From a bacterium (GTDB lineage: Bacteria; Verrucomicrobiota; Verrucomicrobiae; Limisphaerales; J093), in the NCBI GenBank assembly GCA_021839785.1, contig JAKCAB010000446.1, positions 1 through 8,160 of the forward strand: a stretch of 8,160 nucleotides of DNA, in the 5' to 3' direction. Each line of letters opens with the position of its first letter. Positions within the stretch are counted from its first letter, which is position 1. The position numbers were made by a program, and so were the translations under genes. Positions 1 to 7,600 of the stretch are shown here, in pieces. The notes under the pieces were generated by a model, which worked only from the letters and a program-made list of their open reading frames with translations, made no database searches and had not been told where the DNA came from.

Positions 1-2
1 CG

Positions 3-1268
3 GACAAGACCAAGCCGGGCTTCAACGTGCGCATCCACCAAGTCGATCCGGGTGACACGATCCTCGGCACCGGCGGCGAGACCAGCGGCGAAGCGCAGGG
101 CCGTTACACGGCCAACATCATTGAAAGCGCCGAAGCCCAACTGGCCGGTCTGTACGGCCCGAACGTGGCCGATCTGACCCTGGCGGTGAACGGCATTTTT
201 GCCGTGCCCACCGTGATCAACTATGACATTGCCGCCGGCGCGCTCGGCAACTTCAACGCCAACGCCGCGCCGCCTTACGACGTTCCGGACGAGCTGATTC
301 CGGGCATTCCCGGCCTGTCGGCCAACCCCACCGCCGCCATCGCCGGCGAGTTCCTCACCTACGTCGAGTTTCCGACCGCAGGTTACTACCAGATGGGCGT
401 GAACAGCGACGATGACTTCCGCGTGTCGGAGGAAGAAACGCTGGCCCGTCAGTATTGCGTGGTGGAGGCGCCGGCCGCCGCGGCCGGGCCAATCGCGTCC
501 GTGCCGGCGGTCTATGCGCTACAAGGCCAGTTCGGCGGTCCCATGCCCATCAACCCGCCGCTCGTGGCCGATGCGATCCTGGCTGACCCGATCCAGGGTT
601 GCGACAACCTCGCCAATGCCGCAGCGCTCAAAGGCAAGATCGCGCTGATTGACCGCGGCACCTGCGGATTTGTGGTCAAGGCGCGCAAGGCCCAGGAAGC
701 CGGCGCGGCCGCCGTCGTCATCATAGACAACATGTTGCAGTACCCGTTCACGATGGGCGCCGATCCGGTCAGCCCCGATCTGACCATCCCGGCGCTGATG
801 ATCAGCCAGGCCGACGGCGACAAGCTCAAGGCCAATATCAATGGGCTGCGCATCAGCTTGGGGTCGGATTCGGCCCCGCGGCTCGGTGAGTTCAATCAAA
901 ACGGCCGCGGCGCTTCGGACACCCTCTTCGGTTTCGTGGTGCCCAAGGCCGGCGTGTACCCGTTGCGCTGCGTGTGGCAGCAGGGCGGTGGCGGCGGCAA
1001 CGTCGAGTGGTTCACGGTGGCGAAGGACGGCACCAAGACGCTGCTCAACGACAGCAAGGCCGGAGCGCTCAAGGGGTATCGCGCCCGCACGTTCGTCGCG
1101 GCCCCGACCATTGGCATTGCCAAGACGCCGGGCAACGTGGTGATCACCTATACCGGCACGCTGCAATCGGCTGACGCCGTCACCGGGCCGTGGTCGGACG
1201 TGGCGGGCTCCAGCCCGCAAACGATCCCCGCGACGGCCGCGCAGAAGTTCTATCGCGCGAAGCAGTAA
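3..1268 (+). CDS. Secreted multidomain protein with PA domain inserted in a PA14-like sandwich (5' partial)
   Basis: The reading frame is open from the first bases of the window, so the start lies upstream. A GTG at 27 is internal to the protein and not a convincing start. Counting residues from base 3, about 110-146 form the first half of a PA14/LamG-like beta-sandwich, with the 'GYYQMGVNSDDDFRV' motif. About 150-292 form an insert containing a protease-associated domain: a Cys at 200, the 'KGKIALIDRGTCGF' signature with a Cys at 221, 'KAQEAGAAAVVIIDN', and 'IPALMISQADGDKL'. The paired cysteines fit the disulfide seen in many PA domains. About 294-345 resume the sandwich ('GFVVPKAGVYPLRCVWQQGG', 'VEWFTV'). 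The last 50 residues are a tail ('GPWSDVAG...KFYRAKQ') that, from memory, is common on large extracellular proteins of Verrucomicrobiota. PA domains usually bind peptides or mediate protein contacts. No catalytic motif is visible, so any protease activity would have to lie upstream. Family and secretion are well supported; function is not. Confidence 0.85.
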   Translation, partial: DKTKPGFNVRIHQVDPGDTILGTGGETSGEAQGRYTANIIESAEAQLAGLYGPNVADLTLAVNGIFAVPTVINYDIAAGALGNFNANAAPPYDVPDELIPGIPGLSANPTAAIAGEFLTYVEFPTAGYYQMGVNSDDDFRVSEEETLARQYCVVEAPAAAAGPIASVPAVYALQGQFGGPMPINPPLVADAILADPIQGCDNLANAAALKGKIALIDRGTCGFVVKARKAQEAGAAAVVIIDNMLQYPFTMGADPVSPDLTIPALMISQADGDKLKANINGLRISLGSDSAPRLGEFNQNGRGASDTLFGFVVPKAGVYPLRCVWQQGGGGGNVEWFTVAKDGTKTLLNDSKAGALKGYRARTFVAAPTIGIAKTPGNVVITYTGTLQSADAVTGPWSDVAGSSPQTIPATAAQKFYRAKQ

Positions 1269-1295
1269 CCGCGCCGCAGCCTTTTGCGATCGCAC

Positions 1296-1326
1296 GAGAC
1301 CGGGCCAACGCCCGGTCTCTTTTTTT
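1296..1326 (+). terminator. Intrinsic terminator after the PA/PA14-like gene
   Basis: A perfect 10-bp stem, gagaccgggc paired with gcccggtctc, encloses a 4-nt CAAC loop and runs straight into seven T residues. It begins 27 bases after the TAA at 1266-1268. This is a textbook Rho-independent terminator and separates the first gene transcriptionally from the next one. Confidence 0.93.
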
Positions 1327-1375
1327 GCGTACCGCCCAGGCGAGTGTGCGCCCCGAACCAGGCTGGCAATTGGCT

Positions 1376-1401
1376 GAAACCTTTCCCGCGCTTCGCGTGT
1401 A
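1376..1401 (+). promoter_or_regulatory. Possible ECF-sigma-type promoter for the 999-residue exported protein gene
   Basis: A GAAACC element at 1376-1381 is followed by CGTGTA at 1396-1401, which resembles the 'GGAAC ... CGT' pattern of ECF (group 4) sigma promoters. The gap from AAC to CGT is 15 bases, one less than the usual 16-17, so the match is imperfect. It would give a leader of roughly 90 bases before the ATG at 1499. No convincing housekeeping -35/-10 pair is seen between the upstream terminator and this ATG. This is a candidate only. Confidence 0.25.
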
Positions 1402-1404
1402 GGA

Positions 1405-1417
1405 ATGTCAACGACAT
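1405..1417. repeat. Short perfect inverted repeat in the leader of the 999-residue protein gene
   Basis: ATGTC-AAC-GACAT is a perfect 5-bp inverted repeat with a 3-base centre. It lies a few bases downstream of the promoter candidate, about where transcription would begin, so it could be an operator half-site pair or the foot of an early RNA hairpin. A repeat this short can also arise by chance. Confidence 0.25.
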
Positions 1418-1498
1418 CGTCAAGGCGGAGGCGAGGTTCCCGCGTTGCGGGGCTGGCTGTCTTCCGTTCTCGACGGTAACCAAACCAGAGTTATCAAG

Positions 1499-4498
1499 AT
1501 GAAAAAGCAATTCCTTCGCGGAGTCATGGCGGGATGCTTCTGCGTCATCCTCACGTCCGCCTGCGCGCAACCGGCCCTGTCGGGCGAACTGCTCCGGGAT
1601 CGCGGCGTCCCTGCGGGTTCGGCGCTGAACGCGTTGCCGCAAGGCGCGGTCGTTCACGTGCAACTCAATAACCTGCTCGGCGCCCTGGAAGGCCTCGAGC
1701 AGATCGTCGTGCCGGCCGTGCCGGTGAAGCTGCTGCCGCCGGACGCGCAGAATCTGATGCAAATGCCGCATCCGCTCCTCGCCGTCCTGGGAATGCAAGC
1801 GGTCCAGGAACCGCTCAACGAGGAGAACTTCGCCGGCAAGCTGGGTTTGGACCCGCGCGGTTCGGTGGGCTTGACCTTGTATCCCGGCGATCCCCGCCGG
1901 CTCTGGGTGCTGAGCCTGCCGGTGGCCAACCGCGACGCGCTCGCCGGCGCGCTGAACGGCCTGCTCCGGCCCACCCTGGTCGAAGACGTCAACTTGGGCG
2001 AAGGCTCGGCCGTGCGTCTGGTTCTCCAGGCGGCGGGCCAGGTGCCGGAACTGTACCTTGTCGGTTCCCAAGGCCGCGCCTTCGTTTGCGGCGACCGATC
2101 GCTGGCGCAGGCGTTGTTCAGCGCGCCCACTGCCCAGCGGCTCGACCATGACCCGTTCTTGGGCCGTGCTTTGACGGACGTGGCGGGGATGACCCTGAAC
2201 GTGGTGGTGAACCCCGCTTTGCTCAAGCCGCTGGCGTTTCAACTCCAGCAGGTCCGGGTGCTCGGGCTGGCTCAACTGCACGCACGCCGGGCGCAATTGC
2301 TGGCGCAAATTCCCCCCGAGGCGCGCACGCAGCTCGAGTTGCGCCTCCAGGCGGAGTGGGGCGTGAAGGACATGAACCAGTTCGCCGATTACGCGGAAGC
2401 ATTCATCGCCGCCACGACGGGGCAGATCTTCGATTTCGTGACCAACCGGCTGATCGCCTTCGAAGGCGTGTCCGTGGCGGCGGACCTCGGGTCGGCCAGC
2501 CCGACGCTCCGGCTGAACGTCTATTCGCAACGCTTCCAGCCCGAGAAATCGGCGGACGCGATTCCGCTGGCGGATGTCCGCCGGGCGATGGCCTGGCTGG
2601 GCGGCGATCCGGCGTCGTTCGAGGTGACCGGCCGCCGGCCCGCGGGGGCGCCCTCGCCAGGGATGATCGCGTGGGTGAAGGCGATCCGGCAGGAATTCGA
2701 GGCGCGCGGCTTGAAGTCCCCGTTCTTTGACCGGCTGGCCGACCTGCTGGCGCAGGAGCAACCGGTGCCGGCCGTGGAGTCGCGCGTGCCCTGGACTCTG
2801 ACCACCTGCGAGTCGTTGGAACCGGCGAAGCCGCTCAGCGAGTGCAAGAGTTTCGGCGAGTACTTCAGCGAATTGCCGCGCGCGTTCGCGCACCCCGTGA
2901 AGCTCATTCCGGCCCCCGGCCTGGACGTGCTCCAATCCTGCCTGGAGGACGAGACCAAGGTCCTGAACGAGAATCGCAAGCTCGGTCAGGACTTCAACGA
3001 AGCCACCGCCGGCCGGAAGCCGTTCCTCCACGCCACCAGCCGCATGCAGGTCAGCGACGTGCAGCCGCACTTGCGGCGCTACGTGCTGGAGAACGCCTAC
3101 ACCACGCCGTTCGGTCTCTTTGGCTACGACCAGCACGAGCTCGTGAACCGCCGCATCTTCGCCGCCCGCGAAGCGGATGGATACGTCGTTTTTCACCAGC
3201 ACGGCGAGGTCACGCACTGGCTCGCCAGTCTGGATTCCCACCAGCCCGCGGACCTGACACCGGCGGTGGCCAAGCTGCTCGATCGCGTGCCGGAAGGCGC
3301 CAACTGGTTCGCCGTGAGCCGGACGCTGTACCGCCTGCCCATGTTGGTGGATTGGGTCGCCTCGCTGGAAGACCGCGTGCACGCCGACGCGCAAGCTTAC
3401 CTCGCGCAAGCCGAACAAGTCTTCGCCAAGACAGGCAACATCGAAGCAGCGCTGCCGGAATTGAACAAACTGCCCATGCCCGAGATGGTCTTCTCGCTTA
3501 ACCGCGATCCGGCCACCGGCAAATTCTATTGTCTGCTGCCCGGCGGACTGGCGTTCCCGCGTCCGACGGTCGTGCCGATCCTGCAAAGACTGCTCGCCGA
3601 CTTCGCGGCTCATGCGAACGAAGACGGCGGTTTGCTGTTGTACCGCCGCGTGCGGCCCGGTGTGTGCGAGGTGGCGGTGAGCCAGAACACCGGCGCGCTG
3701 GCCCGCCTGATTTCCAGTGTGGGCAATCGTTTCTTCGACGAATACTTGAGCCAGCCCGGCAAGTTGCAGGAACTCCAGACCGGCTTGGCGGCGCAGCATG
3801 ACTGGAATCCGGAACGCTACGACCAGGTTTTGGTGCGCAACCCGCGTTGGTACTTCATCCAGACGCCGCCGCCGAAGCGCGTCGCCAAAGTCACGCAAGC
3901 CATCCCGGAGCGCGACGCGCAAACGCCCGCCGAACTCATCGACCTGTCCCCGTACTACAACGCGGCGTTGACCGAGTCCTGGCACGCGGGCGGCGTGGCG
4001 AACAACACCCTGGCCAACCTCCCGCGCGGTCTGCAGGAGTTCGGCGGCGTGAAGTTCGACGTGCGCGGCATCGTGCAAATCTCCGGCCAGGCCGCGGTGG
4101 AGCAACTGAACGTCAAGTTTCCGAAGGAAGTCGCCGGCATCAAGGTGGGTCGCACCGCGCACAAGCTGCATTTCTTCCACGCCGTGGGTTGGCAGTCGCC
4201 GCTGGGCACCACCGTGGCCACGTACGTGATCCATTACGCGAACGGCGAGACGCGGGAGATTCCGGTCGCCTACGGCAAGGACGTGCGGGATTGGTGGACC
4301 CAGACCAGCGAGTCCGGCGATGACCTCGCCAAACCGGTCTGGACCGGCCCGAACCTCGCGGCGCCCGACAACCCGCCGCGCGGCCTGTACCTCACCACCT
4401 GGGAGAATCCGCTCCCCGACGTGACGATCGAGAGCCTCGATTACCGCTCGGCAATGGCGAATTCCGCGCCGTTCTTGATCGCCCTCACCGTCGAGTAA
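1499..4498 (+). CDS. Exported protein of unknown function; DUF3352-like N-terminus, conserved beta-rich C-terminal domain
   Basis: A complete 999-residue protein. The ATG at 1499 is chosen because it opens directly into a signal peptide: Lys2, Lys3, Arg7, then a hydrophobic core. An 'ACA-Q' type I cleavage site follows at residue 23. A weak GAG lies 8 bases upstream. The frame is also open to a TTG at 1445, but that start would bury the signal peptide. Residues 42-260 carry 'LNALPQGAVVHVQLNNLLGAL', 'LGLDPRGSVGLTLYP' and 'LWVLSLPVANRDALAGAL', the layout of DUF3352-type envelope proteins ('dubious' level of similarity). The middle, to about 820, is mixed and unrecognised. Residues about 824-999 form a beta-rich domain with 'LHFFHAVGW', 'TYVIHYANGETREIPVAYG' and 'LYLTTWENPLPDVTIESLD', ending 'SAPFLIALTVE'. 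From memory this recurs in exported proteins of Verrucomicrobiota and Planctomycetota. No transmembrane segment follows the signal peptide, so a periplasmic or envelope location is inferred. No catalytic motif is seen. Terminators on both sides suggest a monocistronic gene. Confidence 0.9.
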   Translation: MKKQFLRGVMAGCFCVILTSACAQPALSGELLRDRGVPAGSALNALPQGAVVHVQLNNLLGALEGLEQIVVPAVPVKLLPPDAQNLMQMPHPLLAVLGMQAVQEPLNEENFAGKLGLDPRGSVGLTLYPGDPRRLWVLSLPVANRDALAGALNGLLRPTLVEDVNLGEGSAVRLVLQAAGQVPELYLVGSQGRAFVCGDRSLAQALFSAPTAQRLDHDPFLGRALTDVAGMTLNVVVNPALLKPLAFQLQQVRVLGLAQLHARRAQLLAQIPPEARTQLELRLQAEWGVKDMNQFADYAEAFIAATTGQIFDFVTNRLIAFEGVSVAADLGSASPTLRLNVYSQRFQPEKSADAIPLADVRRAMAWLGGDPASFEVTGRRPAGAPSPGMIAWVKAIRQEFEARGLKSPFFDRLADLLAQEQPVPAVESRVPWTLTTCESLEPAKPLSECKSFGEYFSELPRAFAHPVKLIPAPGLDVLQSCLEDETKVLNENRKLGQDFNEATAGRKPFLHATSRMQVSDVQPHLRRYVLENAYTTPFGLFGYDQHELVNRRIFAAREADGYVVFHQHGEVTHWLASLDSHQPADLTPAVAKLLDRVPEGANWFAVSRTLYRLPMLVDWVASLEDRVHADAQAYLAQAEQVFAKTGNIEAALPELNKLPMPEMVFSLNRDPATGKFYCLLPGGLAFPRPTVVPILQRLLADFAAHANEDGGLLLYRRVRPGVCEVAVSQNTGALARLISSVGNRFFDEYLSQPGKLQELQTGLAAQHDWNPERYDQVLVRNPRWYFIQTPPPKRVAKVTQAIPERDAQTPAELIDLSPYYNAALTESWHAGGVANNTLANLPRGLQEFGGVKFDVRGIVQISGQAAVEQLNVKFPKEVAGIKVGRTAHKLHFFHAVGWQSPLGTTVATYVIHYANGETREIPVAYGKDVRDWWTQTSESGDDLAKPVWTGPNLAAPDNPPRGLYLTTWENPLPDVTIESLDYRSAMANSAPFLIALTVE

Positions 4499-4529
4499 CG
4501 CGCATTGGGCCGTCGTAATCTGGCTTCAT

Positions 4530-4566
4530 GCGTCGCCGGGGCCACCTGCTCCGGCGACGCCTTTTT
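4530..4566 (+). terminator. Intrinsic terminator after the 999-residue exported protein gene
   Basis: A perfect 10-bp stem, gcgtcgccgg paired with ccggcgacgc, encloses an 11-nt loop and is followed by C and five T residues. It starts 31 bases after the TAA at 4496-4498. It points to transcription ending before the third gene, which would therefore need its own promoter. Confidence 0.88.
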
Positions 4567-4609
4567 CTCAGGCGCTCGCACCGGAAAGCAGTGTGAGTTG
4601 CGCGCAGAA

Positions 4610-4639
4610 TTCTCTCCAAAGTTCCAGCCGAAGTGTAAT
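4610..4639 (+). promoter_or_regulatory. Weak sigma-70-like promoter candidate for the coiled-coil membrane protein gene
   Basis: TGTAAT at 4634-4639 matches the -10 consensus at five of six positions. The best -35 is a poor TTCTCT at 4610-4615, with an 18-base spacer. It sits in the short gap between the upstream terminator and the ATG, where a promoter is expected. It would leave a leader of only about 30 bases. Support is positional more than sequence-based. Confidence 0.25.
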
Positions 4640-4675
4640 GGTGAGGCGCATCTTTTCACGCCACAAATGGCCGCT

Positions 4676-7600
4676 ATGAAATCGTCGCTGCCGAACCGTT
4701 GTTGGTTTCCGGGCTGGATTTCCTGTTCGTTCGCCGTCGCCTGGCTGGCGATGGGCGCGGCGTTCGGCGGTGACGCCACCACCGACGCTGCCCCGGTCAA
4801 AGTCAGCGCCGGCACCGAAGTCGTCCGCGTCTGGAAACCAGGCGAACACCTGTTCGTGAAAGGTGAACTGGGGCTCTCGACGGCTCAACTCAGCACCCTG
4901 GCGGAATGGCTCGAGGCCAATGCCACCAACTGGGTGGTGGTGTTGCTGGACAGTGCCGCGGGCGAGACTTACCGCACCGCCGACGGCCGGACGTTCACCG
5001 GCATCGAAGCGGTCAACTACGCGCTCGGCCAGGGCTTGATGGGGCAGACGACGTTTGGCCAGTCCGTCGATGCGCGCACCGGCGAGCGCAACGCCTGCTT
5101 CTTCGCGCTTTTCCTCAAGGACCGCCGCTTCTCGTACTACGGCTCGGACGCGCAGGACCGCCGCGGTTTGGGCGAAGACAACTGGATTGGCAATCTCGAC
5201 GCGCCCGCCATCCGGGCCATGCGCAGCGGTGGTCGCATCGTGGACGCGGTCAAAGACACGGTCAAAAACATCGAGAACCGCCTCACCGCGCGCATCGAGG
5301 CGGAACGCCGCGAAGTCGCGCGCCGGGTGGCCGAAGAGCAGGCGAACCGGGCGCGCGTGCAGGCGGAGGCCGAGAGCCAGGTCAAGGCCGTCAACGCCGA
5401 CCTCGCGTTGCTCCAGCAGCGCACCACCGACCTCAGTCGCGGTCGCTCCGAAATGACCGGTGACCTCGCGCGGCTCGACTCGGCAGCTTACCAGGCGCCC
5501 GTGGCGGAGGCCGGGCGGTTGCTGTCCCGTGGCGAGTACGCGAAGGCCCGCCAACTCGCGGGCGAAGTGCAGACCCGCATCCGCCAGCAACTGCACCGGC
5601 TCGATCAATTCGCCGAAGACGCCTCGCGACTCGAAGAACTGGGCGGCCGTTACCAGACGCTTTCGCAGGCGCGTTACGCCAGTTCCGCGCGCAAGCCGCT
5701 CGAAGTTGCGGCGGAAAATCTCAAAGCCGCCCGGGCCGAGCACGCGCGGGGCGACTCGGCTTATGTCGGCCACCTGGCCGCGGCGCAGGAAGCCGTCCGG
5801 GCGGCCAACGCGGCCATGCTCTCCGTGGAGCGCGCCGCGCAAGCCGCCTTGGCCGTCGGGGCGCTGGTCGGCAGCACGACGTTGGCAGGGCTGGGCTTGA
5901 TCGGCCTGTTCCTGAATCGCCGTCGCCTCAAGCCCAAGCGCGAAGCCGAAGAACTGCACGCCACCTGGACGCGCGGCTTGCGGGAAAAGACCGATGCCTT
6001 GTTCGCCTTGCTCGATCGTCGCGCCAAGGTGGTCGGTTCATCGGCGGTGGAAGCCGGGCAGCGGTACGACGGCGAAACCCTCCCGCTTTGCCAGCGGATC
6101 ATCCAGGACGTGGACGAACTGTTCATCATGTCCGCGTGCGCGGATCGCGTGATGAGCCAGGCGCAGGCATTGCTGGCGGCGCGGTCGCTCGGAGGTCGTT
6201 TTGTAAACTCCTTTTCCCGCCGTCGCTACCGGCGCGTGCTCCGCCTGCTGCGCGACGAGCCGATCGTCTTCAAACCGGCGGAGGGTCTGGAGTTGATCGT
6301 GCGCGGCCAGCGGACGGAGCGCGACCGCCTGCTCGGTGACCGCGCCTCGTACGAGCCGTTCGCGATGACCTTTCAGCAGTTGATCGAGGCGTTCAACGAG
6401 CGGGCAGGGCGCGCCCTCGCCAACCTCGACCTCGTCGAGTCCAGCGTGGTGGATTGCACCCGCGCGGTGGAGTCGGCGCAGGCGGACACCGACGCTGCCG
6501 CCGGCGCAGAAGACGACCTGGCTGCGGCCGCGAAAGAAGACGGTTTGCTGCGCCTCGACGCGGTCTTCACCCGCCTGTTGCCCGAAGCGCGCAACGAAAT
6601 GGCTGAAGCGCTCAAGCAGGCGCTCAAGGATCCGGTGGGCGCTTCGCGCACGCGCGCCGCCAAGGCGAAACGACAGGCGGCCGACGCCGCCAAGCTGGCC
6701 GCCATCGCCCTCGCGGTCCGGAAAGAAGGCGTGCCCGCGTTGGGGCAGCACGTGCAGGCACTCACGGCGCAAGGTGTTCACGCAGGTTGGATCGGAGCGG
6801 AAGCGCGGCGATTGTCGGATGCTGCGGACCAGCTTGCCAACGCCGCCCTCACCGAGTCTGCCGCCACGGGCATTGCCGCCTGGGAGGCTGACTGGCGAAC
6901 TTTGAGTCAACGGGCCAGCAAGGCCGTTGAACTCGACGCGCGTCGTCGAGGCGAATCGCACCAAGCCCTCACCAAAACCGAGGCCGCCATCGCCGAAGCC
7001 CGGCAGGCGATTGGCGAGGCGTTGCACCTCGATCCCGCGAGTTGTCTGCGCGAGCAAGGTCGCGATCCGAGCGAGGTGATGACCAAAGCGGGCGAACACC
7101 TCGCCGCGGCATTGGCTGGGTTGGAGCGCGGCGACGTCGATGCGGCCGAGAACGCGCTGAACGCCGCCGCGAATCTGGCGCGCATCGCTGGCGAGATGGC
7201 GGCGTCGGCGCGGCGTATTCTGTCGGCTCAGCCCGAGACCGTGCATTCGCTCCGCAACGAAACCGAGCGCCTGACTGGCCTTGTTGCCAACCATCGCACC
7301 ATTTTGAAGGGGATCATCGAACGTTACGCCGCCTCCGTCTTGCGGCTTGGCGCGGGCGACCCGGCGCATCCGAACGCCAATGGCACGGTCGAGGACAATG
7401 TCGCCGAGACCGAATCGGCGCTGGCCACCGCCCGCGAAGCGGTTGACCAGGCAGAACTCGATTTTCGCGCGGCCAGGCTTTTCCAGGCTGCCGCGCGCTG
7501 GGATCAGGCCGCCGGCGCGAACGCGCTGGCCGAACACCGCCTTGCCGAAATCGCCGAGAAGGCCAAACGCCTCGAGGCGGCCGAGCAAGGCAATGCGACC

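Noticed and set aside
1405..1479. A 24-codon upstream ORF in the leader of the exported protein gene
   Set aside because: No ribosome binding site, an Arg-rich product without a leader-peptide pattern such as codon runs, and no clear attenuator hairpin. It is kept only as part of the leader observation and not as a gene.
1550..1570. Possible lipoprotein signal (LTSAC) at Cys22 of the exported protein
   Set aside because: The -3 position is Thr instead of Leu/Val/Ile. The ACA-Q type I site one residue later fits better, though a lipoprotein cannot be fully excluded.
1250..4234. A 994-codon open frame on the minus strand, opposite the exported-protein gene
   Set aside because: Its product is rich in Arg, His, Gly and Gln with no recognisable motif. 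It runs through the intrinsic terminator and leader, and it mirrors a + strand frame that has a signal peptide and conserved motifs. Long antisense frames are expected in GC-rich coding DNA.
5055..5456. Overlapping + strand frames within the coiled-coil gene (also around 7042-7446 and 7347-7667)
   Set aside because: Products are Arg/Ser/Pro-rich and lack motifs; they lie wholly inside a better-supported frame.
4568..5959. A 463-codon minus-strand open frame opposite the start of the coiled-coil protein gene
   Set aside because: Composition is typical of a shadow frame (Arg, Ala, Gly rich). The + strand frame has a signal peptide, a structured domain and a transmembrane helix.
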